Shown: positions 9,345 through 21,415, numbered from the stretch's first letter. The stretch: DNA of 64,000 nucleotides from Azolla caroliniana (GCA_043228905.1 JBHGNT010000003.1:1488001-1552000), one strand, 5' to 3'. The notes: generated from the sequence alone by a model not told the origin. Program-made: numbers and translations.

Positions 9345-10930
9345 TTCTGATTACTTACTGCACTGTTCTCAAATTTCCTACAATTGTGTATCTGATCTAA
9401 TCATTTGAATGTCTCTTATCATATAATATTATACAGATTATATGGAACTCTTCTTGCAGGATGACCTATGTATTGTACATTATGAAATTTGAGGTTTCAT
9501 TTCCATGAAATCAAAGCACAGAAGTTTATTTTTTACTTTTACTTCTCATCGATCCTTCTTCAATCAAAGCAAAAGATTTGATCGATTGAGTTTGTTTCTG
9601 ATTTTTACAGAGCATATGCTATATATACCACAGAATGTTTTACATATTTTTCCTCAGAATAGGCTGCAGCCATTATAGTGCGGCCACTACTCCTTCGTTG
9701 AGGGTTAAAGTAAAAAATCCTAACTGAAATAGAGTTCAATAAGGATTAAGAAAATAAATCTAATTGATATTGCGTTCGATTAGGGTTACAACAGGAAACC
9801 TTAATTCAAATAATAATTAATAAATTAATAAAATCTAATTCAAATAGGGGTTCTAAACAATAAAACCCTAATTTTAATTGATTAGACATCAAATTTTCAT
9901 CATGATTTCGACCTCATATTCCAAAACTACCCTAAAGATCTAACACAGAAACCCTCGAGACTTGATGGTATTTACAGGTAATGATGAAGAAGAGCATAAC
10001 TATGGAATTCCTTCATTGCCAAACATATCATCAAAGAAGAAAACCTGTATGCTTCCTTCAGGTGATGAAAGTAATGTTGAGATGGGTCATGGAAGTTCTC
10101 TCTCAATGAAAAACTTAACAAAGCAACAAGACACTCACATACAAATTCGGTTCAGTTTGGTTTGGTTTGATTGTTCGCCATGGCAAAAACTTAACAAAGC
10201 AACAAGAGATTGGCATACAAATTCGGTTTGGTTTGGTTTAGTTTGATTGCTCGCTATTGCAGGAATATGTCTCAACAAATAATACAAATTTGCGAAACCA
10301 ATCATGGAAGTTATCAATACTGAGGATAACTTTGTGTGGGTTCTACATGAGCCCACTTTTTTCTTTGAAGTAGGCATTTGAAGGTGAAAAATTAGGTTTC
10401 GTCTTCTTGAGAGAAAAGATATTACGAGGACTTTTAGACACCAATTTGATTGGTTTCCTCGGTGGTGCTTTGTTTCCTGTTGTTGTAGGATGGTTGGGCA
10501 CCATTTCAAGACCACCCGAGGATATACCTTCGTAGAGGAATTTGGCCAAATGGTGGGTATGAAAGGTATCTCCAATAAGTGTTCACATGAGCAAATTGTT
10601 GGATAAGGCACATACTAAGGTGAGGACAAACACAGTCAAGGATAAGAGTTTAAAGATTAGAGCCTAGAGGCTGATTCTTGGAATGGATAGTCTCGATATT
10701 TTCCTAGGCAATACGATTGACACTTGTTGCAACTGAACAACTTCTCTAGGGTCATCCTCAACGCAGAGCAAAGCTTGTGTTGGTGCAAATCGTAATTGCC
10801 AATCACAGGATTTGTTGGAAACAATAGTTTAGAACTACAAAGAAGAGGTTTAGGTTGTCTTAAAGAGAAGCAATGAAGTTGTTGGGACCAATTATTACAA
10901 ACTTGCAAAGGTACACAATCCAGGTCAATC
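9345..10930. repeat. P450 3' flank and spacer, unit A
   Basis: No gene seen. The segment is clearly homologous to 17624-19075 behind P450-2 (shared blocks such as ATTATACAGATTA, TAGACACCGATTTGATTGG-like and GGATGGTTGGGCACCATTTC), so the duplication covered gene plus spacer. The first 150 bp probably holds the 3' UTR of P450-1. Short CGGTTT-like stretches occur at 10140-10250. Confidence 0.75.
10109..10260. repeat. 76-bp tandem duplication with GGTTTGGTTT tract
   Basis: Two copies (10109-10184 and 10185-10260) start AAAAACTTAACAAAGCAACA and contain a CGGTTTGGTTT tract. The matching place in unit B (about 18366-18435) has a single diverged copy. Confidence 0.85.
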
Positions 10931-12020
10931 TTCCTATACAAGTAGTTGGACTTTGAGCATTATTGATTGTTGCAATTTGCAATAATGTGAAATTAATTTC
11001 ACCTCCAAATGGTCCCCATATTGCTAAGTCACGTGCCAAAGAGGCTACCCATAAACATTAACCTCGTTATTCATAATGTTTGTCTTGTGCGGTGGACTTA
11101 GAACTATACGTTGACAATGATTTACCCATTATCAACAAAATCGTATTTTAAGGGCAAAAAAATGAAGACATCACGATTTGAAGCGTGAAATATATTATTA
11201 ATAGTTATTTTTAAGGTTACATTGATTATATAATGCAAAGCTATTGTGCTAATGTGGAAGAATCCAACATTTAAGTAAGTGTTTTACTTTGTCATGGCAT
11301 GGTACATGGAGAAACTAACCAAAATCATTGGATCTAGATTTGTTACGAAAGGAGTATCTTCGTAAGGAAACATTAACCGTTAATAAATCATGGTGGCTCA
11401 ATGGGTTAAAACATCCATTTGCTAATGTGGAAGGTGTGGACTCAAATCATGTATAGGGATAAATCAAAATAATAATTCTTCAACTTTTTAACGAAAAGGG
11501 TCGGGCCCATTAAAAGGGTTTTATCAATTGTGTCTTCTCCAAACTAAGGAGGCGAAGAGAGTGAGAAAGAGAAAGAGATCCCTAATTGTAATTTCAAACT
11601 TGATTAATGAAAATTATGGTATGTGAATAGGTGTGTGCTCAACATGTGTTATCATTGAGGGAGAACTAGGAGTGAAAACAAAAGTTACAGTCAATACGTC
11701 TAGGAACGAACGAAACTACCAAACACCCAATGAGTAAGAGTCGAGAAGACTAAGAACAAAGTTAAACTATTGGACTCTAGATTCTTCTATAGGTTTATAA
11801 GTTATAACCCTTGACATGTTTTCGCCACACTTTGACACATGTACAAGTGTTTTCAAGATGTTTCTTTTGGTTCATAGCTCCTAAGCCTTTTCGTGACAAT
11901 GTTTGCCATTAAGGTCCTGACCCCTTATCACTCGTGACAGCAAAGTCTCGGAGATGAATTAATGCTAATGTTGTACTAGTCAATCATGATGTCTCAACAA
12001 GAAATCACCAATTTTTCAAT
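10905..12020. repeat. Distal spacer of unit A, homologous to 20245-21415
   Basis: No gene seen. The segment matches the sequence to the right of the third P450 relic over about 1.1 kb (for example TGAGCATTATTGATTGTTGC, AACAAAATCGTATTTTAAGG, GGTTTTATCAATnnTGTCTT, and GAAACTACCAAACACCCAAT). It ends near 12020 where a P450 3' flank copy begins. Confidence 0.75.
11394..11448 (+). other. tRNA-like Pol III A/B-box pair (possible SINE head)
   Basis: TGGCTCAATGG (11394-11404) resembles an A box, and GGACTCAAATC (11438-11448) resembles a B box, at tRNA-like spacing. The homologous spacer copy at about 20766-20820 keeps the first and has a weaker second box. The cloverleaf stems are not convincing, so a SINE relic or chance are both possible. 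Confidence 0.3.
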
Positions 12021-12030
12021 ACCCCTAAGT

Positions 12031-12660
12031 GATATATCATACAGATTATATGGAAATCGTTCTTGCTAGATGAGCTATGGATTATTGTAGGTGATGACAT
12101 TTGAGGTGTCATTTCCATGTCTGCAAGTTGCACCAGAATTCTTCTTCTTCTCTCTCTCTCTCTCTCTCAACACAAAGTCATCTTCTTTTGTCTCAGATTT
12201 TATGTAGATTCATTCATGAATCATGATAAAAACCCCATCAACCCTTCACAAAAAAAACAAGCAATTTTATAACTTGTGGAAGGAGTTTTTTTTTGGAAAA
12301 ATAAAAATAAACAAGCAAAATATTAGATAGATCGAGTTTATTTTACAGGATTGTAAAAGAGCATCAAAGCAAAAGATTAGATAGATTGAGTTTATTTTAT
12401 AGGATTGTTAAAGAGCATCAAAACAGAAGATTAGATAGATTTTGAGTTTATTTGACAAGATTGTTAAAGAAAAGCAAACGATTAGATACATTGTGTTTAT
12501 ATGTACAGGATTGTTAAAGAGTAGCAGAAGCAAAAGATTGGATAAATTGAGTTTATTTACAAGATTGTGAGAGAGCATAATATGTTGTGATCTTATGTAC
12601 CACAAGAGTGTTTTTAACATATTTCCAAGGTCTCGAAAAGGTGGGTTCCCAATGGGCACC
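12031..12660. repeat. Orphan P450 3' flank (unit A')
   Basis: 12031-12260 and 12590-12640 resemble the sequence just after the P450 stop codons (9420-9680 and 17795-18110). Shared features are the CAGATTATATGGA block, a GATGAGCTATG block, the CT-rich stretch and the GTACCACA..GTGTTTT block. No P450 coding sequence precedes it. I read this as a fourth array unit whose gene was deleted. Confidence 0.65.
12315..12590. repeat. About 54-bp minisatellite, five copies
   Basis: Five imperfect copies of AGCAAAAGATTAGATAGATT / GAGTTTATTTTA / AGGATTGTTAAAGAGCATCA. The other array units (for example 18016-18070) carry this module once, so it expanded locally. Confidence 0.85.
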
Positions 12661-14972
12661 CATGATGCTTACAACCACAACGCGTGATTTATGACAAATC
12701 ATGTGAGAGTTATGAGCCAATCTTCGCTAGGACAAGAAGGTTCAAGGTTTAGGATTTAGTGTTCACCCCCGACTTACTCTATAGGACCACATCGGAGTTT
12801 GGTACCATCTCTTATCCTTCCATGCCCGCACACACACTCAAGAAAGGTAGAGCAATCCACATGACACACTACAATGTCTAGACCAAGCTAGAATTCAGGG
12901 CACCATCTCTTAATCCACAGGCTTAAGAAATGGTAGAGCACTCAATGGAATACACTTTAATGTATGGTGTCATACATGTGATGGAGAACTTTTCATTTGA
13001 AGTAATGATTATGTCATGCACAACAGAAAGAAGTGTTGGAAGGCACGAGATGGGCGGTTTTGACAAAGACCATTCATGAAACGCCATGTGTTGCCACCAC
13101 CTATTGTACCACAAATGTTCCTACCTACAATCAATGCCAAGGATCAGACCACAATCACCTACATAACGCTCAAAGATAATTAGTAACCACTATACTACAA
13201 TCTTTTCCATGAGAGCGAATGATTCAGACACATACTCTTGCTTTCCTCCTCACATGACAAGACTAACTTACTAAATAGGAGATTCAAAGTAAATAAGAAC
13301 TTAGGTTTCTCCTTATTCTCTAATCATTTTTACCTTTGTCCTTCGATTTCTAATGGGTGGTCTTATGATTACAAATCCTTGCATCTGCTTATGAGTGGCT
13401 AGTACACCTTATGGAACAAAGAGACGATTTGCCCACACATTTCGGAGTTTTACATCACTTTCATTGGGAACCAAACTAGGGTCGACTGCATGATATGCGG
13501 GAATACTCACCACTATACAACATTTACATATTCTTAATGGAATACTAGTTTCCTCCATTAATCATTGTGAAATTTTGCTTCAATCTTTCGAAAATGAGCA
13601 AGGCTAGTCCTACATTGATGGCTTCAAGGCTTCAAGGCTAGTAATACATGCCTTCTTTTGCATTACAGATATCATTTCTATGATCACGCCTAACTATACC
13701 ATTTTAGTTTAAGAATGTTGGACTTTGGTTGTTCGTCGATGCCAAGAATCGAAACAGGTAAACTATACTACAATATTTTTACCATTTTAGATGAGACTGG
13801 CAAGAATACTCACCATTACACTACAAAGGTGTGACAAGTGGCAAGTGTTTTTTAATCTAAGGGTAATCCTTACATTTGTCTTTCGATTTCAAAGTTCCAT
13901 AAGTATTTGATAACTCGTTGATATATTATGGAATTTTACATTACTTTCATCCAGTGCTAGGAACCTGAAATGCATGACATGTGGGAATACTTGCCACCAT
14001 AATGCAACGTTGCAATCAAGTTGAAGTGAAAATTCAATTCTGTTGCAAGACTCTTGGTTTCATACTTGAATGATCAAAGTTTTTTTAATTATATTTTTTT
14101 TTAAAGGTGTTTCTTGCATTATCAAAGTTTAACTCACAGAATATGAGACTCAAAATAAATAAGAAGCTAGTGGAATTCTCCCAAACACAACCTTTTCTTT
14201 TATTAACGTCATTCGAAGGCTAGTGACACATGTCTTCTTTTGCGTTTCAATTTTTCAAATATCATTTCAATGTGCATATTCTTGGAAATATTGAGAATCA
14301 ATTAGATAGGTAGGTTTAGAGTTACAATCACAGAGATGGATATATGAAAACAAAACTTCTATTACATATGAGAGTAGCTCACAATGGTAGTTCACTCATG
14401 CGCTCACACCTTAGAGGTTAGATAGGATTTGGACCAACTCACTACAAAATTAGTGGGGACTGATGATCATCACACCACTGTGTAAGAGAGTGGATTATAT
14501 TCTTTGTTTGGTCTAAATGTAACATTAAATGTGCATGTCAATTGATAGTAGTGGAGATATTCCTCGTTTGTCAACTAGCTTGTGATTTAATATGACCCAA
14601 CTCCCTAGATACAAGCTAGTGCTAGATGGTACTTATCTTAAAGTCAATGACACATACTTTAAGACTAAGTACATCGTAACTTGACCACAAAATAGTTTTC
14701 TAGTTGACTTAATTAGTCAATCCTATTAGCCTACTTCACTCTTTCCTAAATACATTGTGTCCTACATATCTACGGATTCCTAGATTGACACCTGTGACCT
14801 TATCAACCCATATGGTCGAGTTGCACAATAGCTACTCCTCATTTGGGGCGCTATCACAAAATGTGCACTCTAAGAGTACATACGGGGATAGATTTACAAC
14901 TTGGGTTGATCATTGATTATATCCAACACATATCTAGTTGTATGGAATCACATCAAGTAAGAACTAGTCAAT
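12661..14972. other. Intergenic, no gene seen
   Basis: AT-rich sequence with stops in all frames and no recognisable domain. Two loosely similar modules containing CACCATCTCTTA and GGTAGAGCA occur near 12806-12870 and 12900-12960. Nothing else can be supported. Confidence 0.5.
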
Positions 14973-14976
14973 ATGT

Positions 14977-15019
<43 letters not shown>

Positions 15020-15055
15020 CATGGGCATGGGTATGCGTATGCGTATGCGTATGCA
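14973..15055. repeat. (TATGGG)n hexanucleotide array
   Basis: About 13 tandem copies grading from TATGGG through CATGGG to TATGCG, with point changes spread to neighbouring copies. Confidence 0.95.
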
Positions 15056-15187
15056 TATGTTCTCTAAATTACTTAACTCAATGCAACTTTCTTGGCCCAA
15101 TGTATTTGATCAAATATGTGTATGTGTATGTTCTCTAAATTACTTAATTCAATGCAACTTTCTTGGCCCAATGTATTTGATCAAATT
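15056..15187. repeat. About 68-bp tandem duplication
   Basis: Two nearly identical copies begin ATGTTCTCTAAATTACTTAA and end TTTGATCAAAT, joined by a GTATGTGT spacer. High identity indicates a recent event. Confidence 0.9.
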
Positions 15188-15485
15188 TTGACATGTAAAG
15201 TATGCGACAAAGGCCTTGGAGAGGAAAAGTGTGCGACATGTAAAGTGTGTGACATGTAATTTGGAAGTTGCATCATGGCATCGAAACATACATCAAAGTG
15301 TGACGAAAAGCCGTAACATATGCAACAAATATCAATTGGTAAAGAATGAATATGGCTCCGGGTGTTACATGTATAGAAAAAGACACGGAGCCGGGAGCTT
15401 CACCTTGATAGAGCGAGAATTTGTGTTGGGATCGGCTTCAGTCTTTCTTGAAATTTCAAGGTTCTCATTCAATTCTTGACAAGTG

Positions 15486-15614
15486 AAAGACAATTGCCAT
15501 CTTTTCACACCTTTGCTTTGTGTGAAGATTTTTGATGAATCTTCTCTATAAAGACAATTGGCATATTTTCACACTTTGTTTGTAAATCTATTTTCATGAA
15601 TCTTCTCTATAAAG
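15486..15614. repeat. Duplicated promoter module upstream of P450-2
   Basis: Two diverged copies of a 65-bp module (AAAGACAATTGnCATnTTTTC to GAATCTTCTCTAT) lie side by side at 15486-15551 and 15552-15614. Unit A has one copy at about 6828-6890, the one split from its gene by the MITE. Confidence 0.8.
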
Positions 15615-15625
15615 CCCATGTGATG

Positions 15626-15731
15626 ATTATGATTATGAATCATGATTATATGATTATGATTATGATTATGATTATGATGCTGGATGGTGATGGTGATGGT
15701 GATGGTGATGGTGATGGTGATGGTGATGGTT
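15626..15731. repeat. (GATTAT)n and (GGTGAT)n microsatellites
   Basis: Six-base repeats immediately upstream of the P450-2 start. A shorter version is present before P450-1 (7330-7450). Confidence 0.9.
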
Positions 15732-15791
15732 ATTATGATGACAAGTGGAGAAAGAAAAGAAAAGAAGAATTGGCCTTGGTGAAGCTTGGCT

Positions 15792-17623
15792 ATGGAATTC
15801 TTCACCTCCATGGCCATCCCTGCAGAGCTCATCCTTGGGCTTGCTCTGCCTCTACTACTCTTCATACCATCTGTACATCAGCTATGGAGACCTTCAAGCA
15901 AGAAGAAGGATGTGCGCCAGCAAGAGAAGGAGCTGCTGCTGCTGCTGCCTTTACGTCCGGGTCGTTTCGGCCTTCCGTTCATCGGCGAAACCCTAGAGTA
16001 TCGCAGAACACAAAAGGAAGGGATTCCATGGAAATTCCATGTTGGCCTACGGAGAGACCTTCAAGACGAACCTACTGACTTGCCCTACAGTAGTCCTGGC
16101 TAGCCCCTCAGGTAACAAGGCAGCCTTCTCTAACAGCAACACCTCATTGCCATATAGCGTGGCCGCAATCATGGGCGCCAAATCTCTTGTTGTGATTGCA
16201 GGGCCTTCGGCCACTCGCATTCGGGACGCCCTCATGATGTTCCTGCGGCCCGAATCCTTGCAAAGATACATGAGCAGTGTCGATCTCATCTTACTCGGGT
16301 TCATCAGGGAGCATCTTGAAGGCAAATCTGAGGTCTTTCTCTTCCCCTTAATGAAGAAGCTAATATTCTCGATTGCCTGCGAGGTTTTCATCGGTCTGCA
16401 GGATGAGAAGGATCAAGAATTGCTGCTTCTTGACTTCAACATCATGGTGAAAGGCATGATTGAGCTTCCGATCAACATTCCCGGAACGAGGTATAACAAA
16501 GCCCTTGCAGCCGCGGATGTGTTAAGAAAGCCTGTGCAGGTATGGATCGACAAGAGAAGGAGAGGTATGGTTGCTGGTCTGGTCATTGATCATCAAGACG
16601 TCCTCTCCGGTTTTCTTGTGTATAAGGATGAGCATGGACAACCATTTTCTGATGAGGAGATCAAGGAAAACATCCTCCTGTTGCTCTTTGCAGGCCATGA
16701 TACCAGCGCCATTGTAGCCACCATGATCTGCAAATATCTTGCATCTAATCCTGACATAATGGATCAGGTTTACTAAGGTTTGTGTCCCGGCTTTATCTCA
16801 CCATTGGATGAAAATATCTTGCATCTAATCCTGACATAATGGATGAGGTTTACATGTATATTTCTCTTTGATGATGATATAAAATCATGTTAATTCTATA
16901 TATATGTATGTGCTTTGAAGGTTTCTTTATTACCATCCCTTTGTTTTTGGTGTGCTCAGAGAACAAGGAGATTGCGGCAAGCAAGGCCCCCGATGAGCTT
17001 TTGAATTGGGGAGATATACAGAAGATGAAGCTTTCATGGAGAGTCGCTCAAGAATCGATGAGGCTGGTGCCGCCAGCGCAGGGGTCATTCAGAGTGGCAA
17101 CTCATGATATGAGCTTCGATGGGTTTAGGATCCCAAAATCATGGAAGGTATGTCTCTATACTGTCCCCAAACCAAATCCAAATAGATCTCACACAAAATC
17201 ATAGATTGGAGAACAAAACTCTTATGTAATGCCCCCCAAAATCATAATTGTTAGCTCTTATTTCTCTGAAATCCACAAAATACAACAAAAAAACATTTGA
17301 TCCATGCCTTTTTCTGCACACATATCTTGTGGTCTCCCTACTCGACTCATAGAAACCCTAAGTATTTCCCCGATCCACACAAGTTTGATCCATCGCGCTT
17401 CGAAGGAGAAGGCCCGGCTCCATTCACATTCGTCCCCTTCAGTGGAGGAGCGAGGATGTGTCCGGGCAACGAATTCGCACGCATGGAAATACTGATGGTC
17501 CTCCATCGGTTGATCACTCGATTCTCGTGGACCCTCAAGAACCCTAACGAAGCCGTTGTGGTGGACCCCATGCCATTACCTGTGAAGGGGCTTCCGATCC
17601 TCCTTGTGTCTCGCATCCCATGA
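15792..17623 (+). pseudogene. CYP716-like P450 pseudogene, P450-2
   Basis: Close tandem paralog of P450-1 with the same gene structure (15792-16777, 16960-17147, 17324-17623). Three independent lesions are visible. First, exon 1 lacks 11 bases near 16037, shifting the frame where P450-1 reads FIEDRIS. Second, the codon before the exon-1 donor is TAA (16774-16776) where P450-1 has CGA. Third, the exon-3 acceptor is CAT (17321-17323) instead of CAG. AGHDTS, ESMR and the heme loop ([10 protein letters not shown]) remain readable, so decay is recent. An alternative donor at 16765 with an acceptor two bases later could skip the stop in frame, but the other lesions remain. Confidence 0.9.
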
Positions 17624-19075
17624 TTCCGATTTCTTACTGCACTGTTCTCAAGTTTCCTACACCTGTGGTGTATATGTATGTATTTCTATGCTTTTTGGCA
17701 TTTGGCATCTAAGAGCTTTAGATGTTTTTGTATGTGTTAAGGGCAAGTGATCGTGTGATTACTGTATCCGATCTAATCATTTGGATATCTCTTATCATAT
17801 GATATTATACAGATTACAGATTATATGGAATTCGTCTTGCAGGATGAGCTATGTATTGTACATTATGGAATTTGAGGTTTCATTTGCATGAAATCAAAGC
17901 ACAGAAGTTTATTTTGTACTTCTTCTTCTATCTCTTTCTCTCTCTCAATACAGAGTCTTTTTTATCTCAGATTTTATGCAGTTTCATTCATGATCAACCA
18001 TCAATCCTTCGTCCATCAAAGCAAAAAAAATTGATCGATTTCAGTTTATTTCTGATTGTTAAAGAGCATATGTTGTATATACCACAGAGTGCTTTACATA
18101 ATTTTCCTCAGATCAGGCTGCAGCCGGCCACTACTCCTTCATTGAGGGTCAAGGTAAAAAACCCTAACTCAATCAGAGTTCCGTAAGGATTAAGAAAATA
18201 AATTTAATTGACATTGCGTTCAATTAGGATTACTAAAGGAAAGCTTGATTCAAAATAATAAATAAATAAGATCTAATTCACATAGGGGTTATAAAAGATT
18301 AAGCCCTAATTTTTAATTGGTTAGAGATCCAAATTTTGATCATGATTTCGACCTCATATTCAAAAACGACCCTAATGGTTCGGCTTGGTTCGGTTTGGTT
18401 TGGTTTGGTTCGGTTCGATTGCTTGCTATGGCAGGCATATGTCCCACCAAATAATATAAATTTGCCAAACCAATCATGGAAGTTATCAATTGTGAGGATG
18501 AATTTGTGTGGGTTTTACATTAGCCCACTTTTTTCTTTGAAGTAGGTATTTGAAGCTGAAAATTTAGGTTTCTTCTTGCCGAGAGAAGAGATATTAAGAG
18601 GACTTTTAGACACCGATTTGATTGGCTTCCTCAATGCTTTGTTTCCTATATATTTGTAGGATGGTTGGGCACCATTTCAAGACAACCCGAGGATATATCT
18701 TCGTAGAGGATTTTGGGCAACTAGTGGGTATGAAGGGTATCTTCGTTAAGTGTTCACATGAGCAAATTGATGGGTGCCTTGGAGAAGGCGTGTGCTAAGG
18801 TCAAGATAAATGCACTCAAGGATAAGAGTTTAAATAATTTAGAGTTTGATTCTTGGAATGGGCGGTCTCTATGTTCCTAGGCAGTACTATTGACACTTGT
18901 TGCAACAAAACAACTTCTCCAAGGTTATCCTCAATGGTGAGGAGAGCTTGTGTTGGTGCAAATTGTCACTGCCAATCATAGGACTTGTTGCAAGAAGTAC
19001 AAGAAGAGGTTTAGGCAATCTTAAAGAGAATCGATGAAGCGGTTGGGACCAATGATTACGAAATTGTATATTATT
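17624..19075. repeat. P450 3' flank and spacer, unit B
   Basis: Homologous to 9345-10890 behind P450-1. It includes a short GGTTTGGTTT tract (18378-18420) but no gene. Homology ends abruptly near 19075. Confidence 0.75.
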
Positions 19076-20035
19076 GATTCCATGCCCATGATCGTTTAGT
19101 GAATATATTGGACGTTGCAATGTGGTTGTGTTACATCGTGACAATTATAAGGGATGGTTTGAACCTTACACCATAGAACATAAATCACATTCACATCCAT
19201 GGACATATAAATATTCGCCCAAACAATACATGTTCCAGCACAAGTATGCCTAAATATACAAGCATACACTGATACACATTATATTTATCCATTCTTGCAT
19301 ATAAATACGGATATGCATAAGGAGCAAGAAGTCAATAAAGTCAATATTCTTTCTTTCTTGCCATTGATTTTCTCATACATCCTTTGCTAATGTTGGGGAA
19401 ACGTCTAAATAAAAGTATTTTGATTTTGATTGTGAATTTGTTAATCAATCATTTAGTGATATTTTTTCTTATCTTTATTTATTCCTATCACTAATCAATC
19501 AATCATGAGCACACATTTCACCACTTAGTGATGAAGATCGCGGTGCACTAATGTAGATTCCTAAAATTCACTACGCATTATCCCAATAGAAATGTATGGT
19601 AAGACCTTGTTTAGATCTCAGGCCTAGAGACCATGTGTAAGAAATGTCAAGGCGGGGTAGTAATTTAGTAGCCACCTATTTGGCCTAGAATACTTGTTTA
19701 TCTTTGACACGTGTAAACACGGGAACATAATACTCTTCAGGCCAAAGATTGTTCAAACCCAAGACACATCAACAAGAGTATACCTTGACTCTGTGGCTAG
19801 GTTATGGAATCTAGATCATTTATGAACTTGGGAACAATTATATAAATATTTATACATGTATATCCAACCCACTCATTGTGTATATTTATACACATATTTT
19901 TGTATACGTGTATTTGTACATTGTCAACCCGTACAAGACTTAGAAGATGCCAAAGACTTTTGAGAACATTTGGAAAATCTATGGATTCCTCCACATTTAG
20001 TGGTGAAGTTGAAGAAGTGTTCCATTGGTGCAAGC
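19076..20035. other. Intergenic, no gene seen
   Basis: AT-rich unique-looking sequence between unit B and the third P450 relic. No supported coding region, RNA gene or clear repeat. A short stretch at 20020-20041 resembles the P450 leader (GCAAGCTTGGCTATG). Confidence 0.45.
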
Positions 20036-20041
20036 TTGGCT

Positions 20042-20262
20042 ATGCCCAACTTCACCTACATGACCATCCCCGTGGAGCTCATCCTTGGGCTTGTTATGCC
20101 TCTACTACTCCTCATCACAACTATACATCAGGTATGGAGACCTTAAAGCAAGAGGAATAAGGGACCATAGCCCTCATTGGGCATGTCAGACTTGTTGCCA
20201 CTCGCATTTGGAATGCCCTCATGATGTTCTTGCAACTTGAATCCTTGCAAAGGTACACAAAT
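20042..20262 (+). pseudogene. Truncated P450 exon-1 relic, P450-3
   Basis: 20042-20135 encodes MPNFTYMTIPVELILGL and MPLLLLITTIHQ, the membrane anchor of the array P450s, then hits a stop. After an internal deletion, 20175-20252 matches the segment VATRIWNALMMFL..ESLQR. The relic then passes directly into spacer sequence at CTTGCAAAGGTACAC (20244-20258). The rest of the gene is missing. Confidence 0.85.
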
Positions 20263-21415
20263 GTATGTTGATTTTCCTATACAATTAGTTGAACTTTGAG
20301 CATTATTGATTGTTGCAATAATGTGAAATTTATATCACCTCCAAATTCTCCTCATCTTGCTAAGGCATGTGTCAAAGTGGCTACCCATAAATGTTACCTT
20401 CCTTTATTCATAATGTTTGTATCTTGTGGTAGACTCAAAAGTATACATTGATGGTTATGTACCCATTATCAACAAAATCGTATTTTAAGGGCAAAATAAA
20501 ATGTAGACATCACGATTTGAAGTGTAAAATATATATTTAATTGTTATTTTGAAAGTTATATTTATTATATGCAATTTTAAATATAACCTAAGTTGGACTA
20601 CTTGAAGACAAATCAAGTGTGCTAATGTGGAAGAATCCAACCTTTAACTAAGTGATTTACCTTGCCATAACATGGTACATGGAGAAACTAACTAAAATCA
20701 ATGGATTTAGATGTGTTACAAAAGGAGTATCTTCGTAAGGAAACATTAAACGTTAATCAATCATGCTAGCTCAATGGGTTAAAACATCCATTTGCTAATG
20801 TGGAAGGTGTGGTCTAAAATCATGCATAAAGAGGAAAATCAGAATGGTAATTTTTCAACTTAAAGAAAAGGGTTGGGCCCATTAAAAGGGTTTTATCAAT
20901 CATGTCTTGTCCAAACTAGGGAGGCAAAGATAGTGAGAAAAAGAAAGGGATCCCTAATTGTAATTTCAAACTCAATTAATGAAAATTATGGTATGTGATT
21001 AGGTGTGTGCTCGACATGTGTTAATAGTTATCATGAGGAAGAACTAAGAGCAAAAAGAAAAGTTAGAGTCAATAAGTCTATGAACAAACGAAACTACCAA
21101 ACACCCAATGAGAGGAGAGATATGAAAAAAAAGGGAGCTTAGAGTCGAGAAGCCTAAGAACAAAAACTATTGGACACTAGACGCTTCTCATGGTTTAGAC
21201 CCCTCATGTTTTCGCTACACTTTGGCACATGTACAAGTGTTTTCAAAATGCTTCTTTTAATCCATAACCCCGAAGTCTGTTTGTGACAATGTTTGCCATT
21301 AAGGTCATGACACCTTATCTCACTCGTGATGGCAATGTTTGCGACATGGATTAATGCTAATGTTGTACTAGTCAATGATGTCTCAATAAGAAAACACCAA
21401 ATTCTCAATACCCCA
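20263..21415. repeat. Distal spacer copy behind P450-3
   Basis: Homologous to 10920-12010 (unit A). No gene seen. It is fused to the P450-3 relic on its left and ends near 21415 in unrelated sequence. Confidence 0.75.

Noticed and set aside
15596-16078. 160-codon open frame starting in the GATTAT microsatellite
   Set aside because: It runs through simple repeats and then reads the P450-2 exon in the wrong frame.
16765-16962. Rescue of P450-2 by alternative donor and acceptor two bases later
   Set aside because: It is possible for the TAA alone, but the 11-bp exon-1 deletion and the lost exon-3 acceptor would still disable the gene.
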